A DNA stretch of 64,000 nucleotides, taken from Microbacterium radiodurans. Its GTDB lineage: Bacteria > Actinomycetota > Actinomycetes > Actinomycetales > Microbacteriaceae. The position numbers were made by a program, and so were the translations under genes. The notes beneath the pieces were generated by a model. It searched no databases and had not been told where the DNA came from. It saw only the letters and a program-made list of their open reading frames with translations. The first letter of the stretch is position 1. Every line of letters begins with the position of its first letter. The stretch is from contig NZ_VYRZ01000004.1 in the NCBI RefSeq assembly GCF_008710705.1, positions 1-64,000 of the forward strand, read 5' to 3'. Positions 28,424 through 37,100 of the stretch are shown here, one piece after another.

Positions 28424-30166
28424 TCAGGGTGCCGAGACCGGCGCGGGTTCGAGCACCGGCACGATGGCCTCGAGGACGACGTCGCGGCCCCGCTGGTAGA
28501 CCTGAGCCGACGGCCCGAGTCCGGCGACGCCGAGCCCGCCGCCCAGCTGGGCGTCCGCGCGGAGCTGACCGGGGCTCGTGACGGTGACGTGCAGCGCCGC
28601 GTCGGAGGGACGGGCCGAGACGGCCACGACGGCCGTCCGGGATGCCGCGTGCTTGACCGCGTTGACGAGCCCCTCCGCGACGACGGCGACCACTCGCAGC
28701 GACACCAGGGGGTCTTCGAGCGCCCGCTGCGACGACGCGTCGACATCGGCGGATACGGCGATCACCGGCTGCCAGACGGCGACCGTCTCAGCGAGACCGG
28801 CCGGCTCCTCGTGGAGGTGCTCGCTCTCGAGCAGAATGTGCGCGAGAGAGGACCGGACCGAGTCCTCGAAGGCCCCGAGCGCCTCCGTGGTGGCGGGTTC
28901 CTCATCGACCTGGGCCGCGAAGATCACGCACGTGCCCTGCACCCGGCCGTGCAGGAGGTCTGCTGCTCGCAGGAGCGAGCGCCGGGTTCCGGAGGTGCGG
29001 AGCGCGGCGGAGCGGGCGACGTCGCGGAGCGCGCGTCCGAGCCGACGAGCCTCGATCCGGCCGCGGTGCATCGCGTCGGCGCACAGCGCCGCGATGACGG
29101 CGACGCCCGGGAAGGCGATGGCGGGGATGAGGGCGATGAAGCCGGCGCCGATGATCGGCAGGGCGACGAGCGTGCCGATCGCGCCGGTCGCGGCCCACAC
29201 GGTCAGCAGCGCCGCCCCGCGGCCGGCCGCGTCCCGGCGGCGACCCAGTCGTCGCGACGCGAGGTCGGCGAGGAGGCCGGCACCGAGTGATCCGACGAGG
29301 ACGAGCGCCAGCAGCAGCCCACCGCCGCGATGAACGGCGAACGGGCTGCTCCCGGCGGCGAAGATCGCGCCCACGAGGAGAAGAGGCGGCGGGCGCAGCC
29401 GCTCGAGGAAGCGCCGACGCGACCGCGTCGCGCCCTGGCCGGTCGGATGGTCGGGAGCGACGTCGAGGAGGTCGAGGTTCGCATGGCGCTGAACGCGGTG
29501 GCTGGCGGACCGCACGCCGTCCGAGAACGTGCGCACGCCGTCGAAGTCGATCGGTGTGAGCACCAATGCCCCCAGGGCGCGGCGCAGGGTCTCGACCTCG
29601 GTCGCGACGAGCTCCCGGCTCTCGCGCTCGTACCGACCGGCGCGACGCTGCTCGTCGGTCACCGTGCGCAGGGCGTCGAGCAGGCGCTCGCGCGCGTCGC
29701 GTGAGCTCGCGTAGAGCTGCTCGGTGATGGCGACGAGGGAGAGCAGGGCGATCCAGGCGACGAGGTTCGTGATGATGCGGGCGGGCCAGGTCTGGTCGGC
29801 TTGCAGCCCGAACGCGTCCACGGCGAGCGCCTCGTTGAGGAAGGGACGGCCGACACTCGCCGCCACGACCGCTGTCAGCACCACGACGCCGCGCACCCGC
29901 GGATCGACGAGGCGCCGCTCCGCGAATGCCACGGGGACGAGCGCGAGGATCAGGACGAGGGCGCCGAGCAGAGCCGCCGTCTGCGCGAGGACGACTTCCG
30001 GTACGGAGTTCGCCGCCTTGTACGGCGCCAGCACGAGGACCGCGAGCGGCAGCGCGAGCGCCAGGCTCCACCGGGTGAAGAATCGTCCACCCGAGAGTGC
30101 CGCCCACCAGATCGCCGACGCCTGGCGCAGTCGCGTGCGCAAACGCGCACCTGTCCCCCGCCCCAC
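28424..30166 (-). CDS. Membrane protein with degenerate histidine-kinase core (HGxVQG type)
   Basis: A 580-residue protein. Four N-terminal membrane helices (about 34-50, 58-82, 92-108, 128-150), a coiled cytoplasmic stretch, a second membrane block (about 260-300 and 318-362), then LLHGRVQGTCVIFAAQ with His406, and a HATPase-like end: N-box AEGLVNAVKHA (Glu498, Asn502) and G-box GGGLGVAGLG. The layout is like DesK/NarX (HisKA_3), but the residue after the histidine is Gly407 instead of Asp/Glu, while Gln410 is kept. A clear paralogue lies at 59364-61061. No response regulator is adjacent. Start: GTG with AGGGGG five bases upstream; a TTG at 30142 is the alternative. Function unknown. Confidence 0.7.
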   Translation of the reverse strand: MGRGTGARLRTRLRQASAIWWAALSGGRFFTRWSLALALPLAVLVLAPYKAANSVPEVVLAQTAALLGALVLILALVPVAFAERRLVDPRVRGVVVLTAVVAASVGRPFLNEALAVDAFGLQADQTWPARIITNLVAWIALLSLVAITEQLYASSRDARERLLDALRTVTDEQRRAGRYERESRELVATEVETLRRALGALVLTPIDFDGVRTFSDGVRSASHRVQRHANLDLLDVAPDHPTGQGATRSRRRFLERLRPPPLLLVGAIFAAGSSPFAVHRGGGLLLALVLVGSLGAGLLADLASRRLGRRRDAAGRGAALLTVWAATGAIGTLVALPIIGAGFIALIPAIAFPGVAVIAALCADAMHRGRIEARRLGRALRDVARSAALRTSGTRRSLLRAADLLHGRVQGTCVIFAAQVDEEPATTEALGAFEDSVRSSLAHILLESEHLHEEPAGLAETVAVWQPVIAVSADVDASSQRALEDPLVSLRVVAVVAEGLVNAVKHAASRTAVVAVSARPSDAALHVTVTSPGQLRADAQLGGGLGVAGLGPSAQVYQRGRDVVLEAIVPVLEPAPVSAP

Positions 30167-30254
30167 ATCCGCCCCCTCGAGTCCGACGCGTCCCCTCGTC
30201 GCTCGCGGCAATGATAGCGAACGCCGGTGGCCGCCGACGCCGCGGAGGCAGCGC

Positions 30255-30713
30255 TCAGGCGATGTCGGCGGCGTGTTCCGACGGGTGTCCGCGGCGCGCT
30301 GCCGAGGCCAGGGCTCGTCGGAGCATCGTGCTGGAGGTGTGCGCCGTGTACGGGAAGTAGACGACCTCCACGCCGACCCGCGCGAAGCGACGTTCGAGAG
30401 CCCTGCCCTTCTCGGTGTCGCGCCAGTCGTCGCCCTTGAAGAAGTGGGTGAACCCGACCTCGCGCCAGGTCTCGAGCTTGTCCGGAACACGCTCGATGTG
30501 CACGTCGTCGACGACATCGATGTGTCGCACGATCTCGGCCCTCTCCTCGGTCGGGATGAACGACGAGATGCCCTTCGTGCGAAGGAGCATCTCGTCGCTC
30601 ACCACGCCCGCGATGAGGATGTCGCAGTGCTCGCGCGCACGCCGAAGGATCTGCAGATGGCCGATGTGGAAGACATCGAAAGCCCCCGCGGCATACCCGA
30701 TCCGCTGTGTCAT
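30255..30713 (-). CDS. TagD-like glycerol-3-phosphate cytidylyltransferase
   Basis: A 152-residue nucleotidyltransferase: GAFDVFHIGHLQILRRA carries the HxGH motif, IPTEERAEIVRHIDVVDDV the RxxxV region, and KGDDWRDTEKG the substrate loop. It resembles TagD (CTP plus glycerol-3-phosphate to CDP-glycerol); an adenylyltransferase of the same fold cannot be excluded. The ATG has GGGGG five bases upstream within a small GCG/CGC hairpin loop TTTTGGGGG. It sits beside the priming transferase and, with the CDP-alcohol transferase at 39832, could supply phospho-alcohol decoration of the polymer. Confidence 0.82.
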   Translation of the reverse strand: MTQRIGYAAGAFDVFHIGHLQILRRAREHCDILIAGVVSDEMLLRTKGISSFIPTEERAEIVRHIDVVDDVHIERVPDKLETWREVGFTHFFKGDDWRDTEKGRALERRFARVGVEVVYFPYTAHTSSTMLRRALASAARRGHPSEHAADIA

Positions 30714-30881
30714 AGCGCCCCCAAAACGCATGTGACGTGTTCGCCCGGTCCCACCCGGTCGAACGATTCCCCAAGCCGGCGCTGAGCCGGTGCGACAGAC
30801 AGTACACCGTCCCGTGCCCCCGCGCACAACCGACATCGCGGATTCATCGGCCGGGACTTCCCTCGGGCACCCTCGATGGTG

Positions 30882-31004
30882 TAAGAATCGATGGCAAGGC
30901 CGTTTTGGGACGGCCCGGAGAAATCCGACGCATCGGATGCGCGCCTGGGAACGCTCATCCGTATCAGCGACGTCAGTCGCGATGTTCCATTGGGGGGAGC
31001 ACTC
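30882..31004 (+). promoter_or_regulatory. Structured 5' leader of the priming transferase
   Basis: A -10 box TAAGAA (30882-30887) is followed by three perfect stem-loops: GGCCGT/ACGGCC with loop TTTGGG (30898-30915), ATCCGA/TCGGAT (30923-30938) and GCGAC/GTCGC (30967-30980), then ATTGGGGGGAGC, which includes the ribosome-binding site of the leader peptide. Confidence 0.45.
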
Positions 31005-31064
31005 ATGCGCGTCAGCAATGCCTCGTGCACGGTCTCGGCGATCACCGCCGGGCCGGGCCGATGA
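31005..31064 (+). CDS. 19-residue leader peptide coupled to the priming transferase
   Basis: The short frame reads MRVSNASCTVSAITAGPGR. It has the strongest ribosome-binding site nearby (GGGGGGAG, five bases before ATG) and its stop overlaps the transferase start as ATGA. The transferase ATG has only a weak site of its own, so its translation probably depends on this peptide. Whether the peptide has a function or is just a coupling device is unknown; there is no run of a single amino acid as in classic attenuators. Confidence 0.55.
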   Translation: MRVSNASCTVSAITAGPGR

Positions 31065-32539
31065 CCGCCGTCGACGACCGCGCCGGCCTGGGCTCGTCCG
31101 AGTCCCGTGACCCCGCGGTCTCGCCGCGTCGGCAGCCCAACCTCGAGCTGCGACGCCAGCGCGAGCTGCGGCACGCACGGCGCCTCGGCGCGACCGACAC
31201 GGTCATCGTCCTCGCCGCCGTCCTCGCGGCGGCCGCCGTCGCTCTGCGCACCGGTGCGCCCGTGGGAGGGACCGCGGGCACCGCAGCCGCCAGCGTGACG
31301 GTCTGGCTGCTCGCCCTCGCCCTCTTCGGATCGCGGCAGCCGCAGGTCATGGGCACGGGGTCGCAGGAGTACCGACGCGTGACCAACGCGACCGGCATGA
31401 CGTTCGGAACGCTGGCGGTGGCCTTTGAGATTGCCCAGTGGGAGGGCCTGCGCGTCCAGATGATGGTCGCCCTCCCCGCCGGGCTCGTCGCCCTCCTGGT
31501 GACGCGCTGGCGGTGGCGCGCGTGGCTGCGCGAGCGACGTCGCCGCGGCGAGGACGCCTCGCGCACGCTGATCGCGGGTCGTCGTCGCGACGTCGACTAC
31601 GCCGCCCGGCAGCTCGCACTCGCCGACAACGGCTACGCCGTCATCGCGCTCGCCCTCACGGACACGGTCGAGTGGACCGACGCAACGCGGGTCCATCTCG
31701 TGACGACGGCGCGCGACATCGCCCGCGTCGCCCGCGAGGAGCACGCCGACACCATCGTCGTGGCGAGTGTGCCCGACGACGATCCCGACTTCTCGCGCTC
31801 GCTGGCCTGGGAGCTCGAGGGCACCGCGGCGGAGCTCATCATGTCGAGCCACCTCGCCGACGTGGCCGGGCCGCGCATCCGCCTCAGCCCCATCGAGGGC
31901 CTCCCCCTGATCCACGTGAAGATCCCGGCCTTCGAAGGAACGGCCCACACGCTCAAGCGGCTGCTCGACCTCGTCGTCAGCGCCGCGGCGTGCACCGCCA
32001 TCGCGCTCATCACCCCGATCATCGCGCTGGCGATCAAACTCGACTCCCCCGGACCGGTGTTCTTCGCGCAGCGTCGCGTCGGCCGGGACGGGCGCGAGTT
32101 CACCATGTACAAGTTCCGCTCGATGACCGACACGGCTGAGCAGGAGCTGGCCGAACTGCTGCCCGCCAACGACGGCGCCGGTCCGCTGTTCAAGATGCGC
32201 GCGGACCCGCGGGTGACCCGCGTGGGGCGCGTGCTGCGGAAGTACTCGCTCGACGAGCTGCCCCAGTTCCTCAACGTCCTGCGCGGCGACATGAGCATCT
32301 CCGGGCCGCGACCGCCGCTGCCGTCGGAGGTCCGCAACTACGAGGGCCGCGTATTCCGACGGCTCTACATCAAACCCGGGATCACCGGTCTCTGGCAGGT
32401 CAGCGGTCGGAGCGACCTGTCGTGGGAGGACAGCGTGTCGCTCGATCTCCGCTACGTCGACAACTGGTCCGTCACGCTCGATCTGATGATCATGTGGCGC
32501 ACCGTCAAAGTCATGTTCCGGCCGATGGGAGCCTACTGA
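31061..32539 (+). CDS. Polyprenyl glycosylphosphotransferase (WcaJ/CpsE type)
   Basis: A 492-residue membrane enzyme that starts repeat-unit assembly by moving sugar-1-phosphate onto undecaprenyl phosphate. Four to five N-terminal helices (about 45-155), a CoA-binding-like middle domain (165-285), a membrane-entry helix (300-328) and the catalytic domain with MYKFRSMTD, DELPQFLNVLRGDMSISGPR and PGITGLWQVSGRSDLSW. The start overlaps the leader-peptide stop. It begins the polysaccharide cluster and is followed by a 1-base overlap with the WcaI-like transferase. Confidence 0.95.
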   Translation: MTAVDDRAGLGSSESRDPAVSPRRQPNLELRRQRELRHARRLGATDTVIVLAAVLAAAAVALRTGAPVGGTAGTAAASVTVWLLALALFGSRQPQVMGTGSQEYRRVTNATGMTFGTLAVAFEIAQWEGLRVQMMVALPAGLVALLVTRWRWRAWLRERRRRGEDASRTLIAGRRRDVDYAARQLALADNGYAVIALALTDTVEWTDATRVHLVTTARDIARVAREEHADTIVVASVPDDDPDFSRSLAWELEGTAAELIMSSHLADVAGPRIRLSPIEGLPLIHVKIPAFEGTAHTLKRLLDLVVSAAACTAIALITPIIALAIKLDSPGPVFFAQRRVGRDGREFTMYKFRSMTDTAEQELAELLPANDGAGPLFKMRADPRVTRVGRVLRKYSLDELPQFLNVLRGDMSISGPRPPLPSEVRNYEGRVFRRLYIKPGITGLWQVSGRSDLSWEDSVSLDLRYVDNWSVTLDLMIMWRTVKVMFRPMGAY

Positions 32540-33843
32540 TGCACACCGAGAATCAGCGCGCCCGAGGATCGGTGCTCTTCGTCGGGCTGAACTACGCACC
32601 CGAGCCGACCGGGATCAGCCCGTACACGACAGGTATGGCTGAGGGGCTCGCGCGCGACGGCTGGGACGTCCGCGTCATCACGTCGTACCCGCACTATCCG
32701 TGGTGGGAGGTGCGTGACGAGCATCGTGCACTGCCCGCTCGCGAGACGGTCGAGGCCGTCGACGTCCGCCGCGTGCGCCACCACGTGCCGAGATCGCCCG
32801 GCTCGTTGCGTCGCGCGCTCTTCGAGACATCGTTCGGCGTGCGCGCGCTGCTGTGCCGCTGGGACTCCCCCGATGTCGTCGTCGTGGTCTCCCCCGCGCT
32901 GCTCGCCTCACGCCTGATCGCGCTCCGTGCGCGACTCGCCCGCATCCCGGTCGTCACCTGGGTGCAGGACATCTACGCGCTCGGCGTGCAGGAGGCCGGC
33001 GGCGGCACCGGCGCGGGCGCGGTCGGCGCGATCGAGGCGAGCCTGTTCGCCGCATCCGAACGCGTCGTGGTCATCCATCGACGATTCCGGCAGGTTCTCG
33101 AGAGCCGGTTCGCCGTCCGGCGGCCGATCGATGTCGTCCGCAACTGGTCGCACGTACCCGAGATCCATCTCGAGGATGCTGCCGCGGTCCGCGCGCGCCG
33201 CGGGTGGCGCTCCGACGAGGTCATCGTCCTGCACGCCGGCGCGATGGGCGCGAAGCAGGGCCTCGAGAACGTCGTCGCGGCGGCCGAGGTCGCCCGCGCG
33301 CGCGGTTCGCGCCTGCGGTTCGTCCTCATGGGCGACGGTGGCCGGCGGGCGGCGCTGGAGGCCCTTCCGGGCGCCGACGCGGTCTCCTTCGTCGACCCGC
33401 TGCCGGAGGAGGAGTTCCTCAGCACTCTCGCGGCCGCCGACATCCTGCTGGTGAACGAGCGCCCCGGGATGACCGACATGTCGGTGCCGAGCAAACTCAC
33501 CAGCTATTTCGCGACCGGCCGGCCGGTCATCGCCGCCGTCGACGAACGCAGCACGACTCGCGCGGAGATGGAGGCGTCGCAGGCGGGTCCGGTCATCGCA
33601 CCGGCCATGCCGGTCGACCTCGTCGACGCCGCCGAGGCGCTGGCTGCCGACCCGGCGCTGGCGCACCGTTACGGAGTCGCGGGCCAGACGTACCGGAGGC
33701 GCGTGCTCACGGAGCACGCCGCGGTCGCGGCGTTCGCGCGGAGCCTCACCGCAGCCGTCTCGGCGCCGCGGGCGGCCGCCAGCGCGATCGGAGCCGCGCA
33801 GCCCGTCGCCCGGGACCTGGCGTCGCGGCACGTGCTCTCCTGA
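32539..33843 (+). CDS. WcaI-like GT4 glycosyltransferase
   Basis: A 434-residue GT-B enzyme. The opening VLFVGLNYAPEPTGISPYT and PHYPWWEV is typical of colanic-acid WcaI transferases; the C-terminal donor domain has HAGAMGAKQGLEN and VNERPGMTDMSVPSKLTSYF. WcaI is thought to add fucose or glucose in colanic acid. The start overlaps the priming-transferase stop by one base (TGATG), so the pair is co-translated. The sugar transferred here is unknown. A hairpin follows seven bases after the stop. Confidence 0.88.
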   Translation: MHTENQRARGSVLFVGLNYAPEPTGISPYTTGMAEGLARDGWDVRVITSYPHYPWWEVRDEHRALPARETVEAVDVRRVRHHVPRSPGSLRRALFETSFGVRALLCRWDSPDVVVVVSPALLASRLIALRARLARIPVVTWVQDIYALGVQEAGGGTGAGAVGAIEASLFAASERVVVIHRRFRQVLESRFAVRRPIDVVRNWSHVPEIHLEDAAAVRARRGWRSDEVIVLHAGAMGAKQGLENVVAAAEVARARGSRLRFVLMGDGGRRAALEALPGADAVSFVDPLPEEEFLSTLAAADILLVNERPGMTDMSVPSKLTSYFATGRPVIAAVDERSTTRAEMEASQAGPVIAPAMPVDLVDAAEALAADPALAHRYGVAGQTYRRRVLTEHAAVAAFARSLTAAVSAPRAAASAIGAAQPVARDLASRHVLS

Positions 33844-33849
33844 CCGCCG

Positions 33850-33866
33850 CGCGCGCTCAGCGCGCG
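33850..33866. terminator. Hairpin after the WcaI-like gene
   Basis: CGCGCGC, loop TCA, GCGCGCG; seven bases past the stop, between convergent genes. Confidence 0.5.
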
Positions 33867-33911
33867 TGGCGTCCCGGCACCCGGGGCGATCGACGGGGTG
33901 GGTGCGCCCGA

Positions 33912-33972
33912 TCTCAGGAGAATCCGCCGTCGGCGAGGCTGTCGCCTCTGCCGCGCCTCTTTTCTCCTGAGA
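33912..33972. repeat. Spaced inverted repeat in a convergent intergenic region
   Basis: TCTCAGGAGAA (33912-33922) and its complement (33962-33972) enclose 39 bases, in which GGCGA/TCGCC can form an inner stem. It may be a branched terminator for the 1837-residue gene or an unrelated structured element. Confidence 0.45.
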
Positions 33973-34136
33973 ACCGGCCGCGGCCGCCCGGTCGAACGCC
34001 TGCACCCCGCGTCGCTTCCCTGCGCCCGCACCGGCAACCGCCCGCTCGTGGCCGCAGCGGCCGGCGCCGCGCGCAGCGCACGCGTGCACGACGAAAGGGC
34101 CGCTGCGCGTGCGCACCGACCGTTCGTCGTCGCCGC

Positions 34137-37100
34137 TCAGGAGACGGAGTACGTGAGCGTGAGAGTGGGGCGCTGCGCGGGAGTCGTCGCCTCGCGCGAG
34201 AGGATCCGCAGGTTGTCGGCCGACGTGGTCGAGAGCCGCAGGGTCACCGTCTGACCCAGCAGCGGCGTGAGCTGATCGACGGCGAGCGCCGCGGTGTACG
34301 CGGTGTTCGTCGCGGTCGCACCCGTCAGCATCCCGAGGGCCGTGGAGCCGACGGTCGCGGTGGGCCGGTTCGCCCACGTCAGAGTCGACTCCTCCCAGGC
34401 TCCCGTGACGAGGTGTAGGTCGTGCGTCCCGGCACTGCCCGCCGTCGGATCGGTGGAGGTGCGCACGCTGAACGCCGCCGACACGAGCGTCGCACCCGGC
34501 GGGAGGGTCGGCAGCGTGAGCCGGAGGAAGCTCTGCTGCCCCACGTCCCCTCGGGAGACGAGCTGGTTGGCGGTGCCGTAGTTCTGCGCCGGCATGCTCG
34601 AGTAGGCCGCCGCATCCGCGTCGACGGTCACCGTCGCCGTCGCCGTCTGCGTCGGTGCGGCGACCGTCACGGACGACGCAGCCGACGCCGCGCTGCTGTT
34701 GCCGCTGCTGTCACGCGCGCTCACGCGATACCAGTAGGTGCCGGGCGCCAGGGGCCCGTCGGTGAAGCTCGTACCGGTCGGTGATCCGATCCGACTGGCC
34801 GCATCGGCGGTGAACCCGGCGGAGGCACCGCGGTACACGTCATAGGTGACGGCACCGGAGGCGTCCGAACTCGGCGCCCACGAAACCTGCGTGCTGGTGC
34901 CGCTGAGTGCGATGGCGGGTGTGCCGGGAACGGTCGGTGCCGTCGTGTCGGGCGCCGCGATCGTGACCATTGCCTCGGTCGACGCGGGACCGGCGTTGCC
35001 GGCCGCGTCGAAGGCCACGACCCGGTAGAGGTACGTCCCCGGCGCGAGCGGACCGTCCGTCGCCGACGTCGCGGTCGACTCGCCCACACGCGTCGCGGCG
35101 CTGACCGCGAATCCGGGCGTCGCGCTGCGGTGGATCTCATAGCGCACGACGCCTCGGTCGTCCGTCGCCGCCGTCCAGCCGAGACCGACCGTCGCGCCGG
35201 AGGCCGACGCCTGCACGCCGGTGGGCGCCGTCGGGGCGGTCGTGTCGGATGCGCTGAGCGGAGTGAACTCGAGCGCCAGCACGGGACGGTAGCTGGCGGT
35301 GGCCGCCTCGGACGACCACAGCCGGAGGTTGTCCGCCCCGGCCCCGGTCATCCGGATGGTGGCCGTCGACCCCAGGCGCGCCTGCAGCGCGGTCGCCGAC
35401 AGGTCGACGGCGTACGCCGTGTTCGTCGCGGGCGCCTGCCCGAGGCGGCCGAGCGGCGTTCCCGATGTGGTCGGCCGTGTGCTCCACGTGACCGTCGACT
35501 CGTTCCAGGTGTCGGGGATGACCGCGAAGTCCGTCGCGTCGAGTGTTCCGGCCGTGGGATCGGTCGACGTGCGTACGCTCAGCGTGGCCCGGGTCAGCGC
35601 CGTCCCCGCGGGCGCGGTCGGCAGCGGGAGCGACAGCAGAGACTCGACGGACGACGCACCGGCCCGGCTGGAGATCTGGTTCAGCGAGCCGTAGTTCGTC
35701 GTCGGCGCGGCCTGGGAGAGCATCGCGTCGTCGGCCACGGGGACGCGCACCGTCACCGGCTCGGCTGCCGACTCGACGGTCACCGACACGGATGCCGCCG
35801 CGCCGATGTTTCCGGCAGCGTCGACCGCCCGGATCTTGTAGTGGTACACACCGGGCGTGAGACCGGTGTCGTCGTAGCCGAGCCCCGTCACCTGTGCGAC
35901 ACGGTTGGCGCCGTTCGGTTCGAACGCGGCGTCGGAACCGCGGTGGACGAGGTAGCCGGTCACGCCGGTGTCGTCCGTCGCGGCCGTCCAGCTCACCCGT
36001 GCGGTGCTGCCCGACAGCGTCGCCGCGGGAGCGCCGGGCGCGCTGGGCGCCGCCGTGTCGGGCGCGGCGATCGTCGCCGATACCGCCGCCGAGGCCTCGC
36101 TCGCGTTGGCCGCGGCATCCAGCGCCACGATCCGGTAGAAGTACGTGCCCGGTGCACCGACCGGATCGCTGAAGGACGGTGTCGCCGATGTTCCGACGGC
36201 GTTGTCGGCCGTCACCGCGAAGTCCGACGTCGCGCCTCGGTGCACACGGTAGCTCGTGACTCCGACGTCGTCAGAAGAGGCCGTCCACGACAGCGCGATG
36301 CCGTCCGCGCCGAGCATCGCCACCGGCGATGTCGGCGCCGACGGAGCCGTGACATCGGGCCGCTCGACGGCGACGGCCGCCGTGGCGGGACCCACGTTGC
36401 TCGCCGCGTCCACCGCCACGACGCGGTAGTAGCGGCTGCCGGAGAACTGCGCACTGTCGACGAACGACGTGGTCGTGGTCGTCCCGAGCCGGGTGTCCTC
36501 GCCCGGAGCGAAGTCCGCCGTCGCTCCCCGGTAGACGGTGTACGACGCTACCGACCGGTTGTCCGTCGCCGGCGCCCAACTGAGGTGGACGCCGTCCGCC
36601 TGCAGCGAGGCGGACGCGGCTCCCGGCGCACTGGGCGGCGTGGTGTCGGCGACGCCGATCGCGAAGTGACGCGCGATCGTGGCGGCGTCGAGCGTGCTCG
36701 AATAGATCGCGAACTCGTCGAGGTCTCCGCGGAAGTAGAACGAGTTCGGTTGTCCGGGCCACCCGCCGATGTTGCCGCCGCCGACCCGCCAGCGTCCCGA
36801 CCCGGTCTCGGCGCCGGGGACGTTGCTGGAGGCGACGAGCTGGCCGTCGACGTAGAGCTTGCGCCCGGAGGTGTCGATGACCCCGACGGCCTGGTGCCAG
36901 GCTCCGTCGTTGTACGACAGCGGAGACTGCACGATCGCGGCGGAACCGATCCACGAGCCCCAGACGAGCTTGCCGTCATTGGTCATGTAGAGGTGCTTGT
37001 CGTAGTTGCCGCCGTTGCCGGTGAGGGTGTTCTCGAAACCGAAGATCTTGCCGCCGTCGGTGGTGTCGGTGCGGAACCAGACCTCGCCAGTGAAGGCGCT

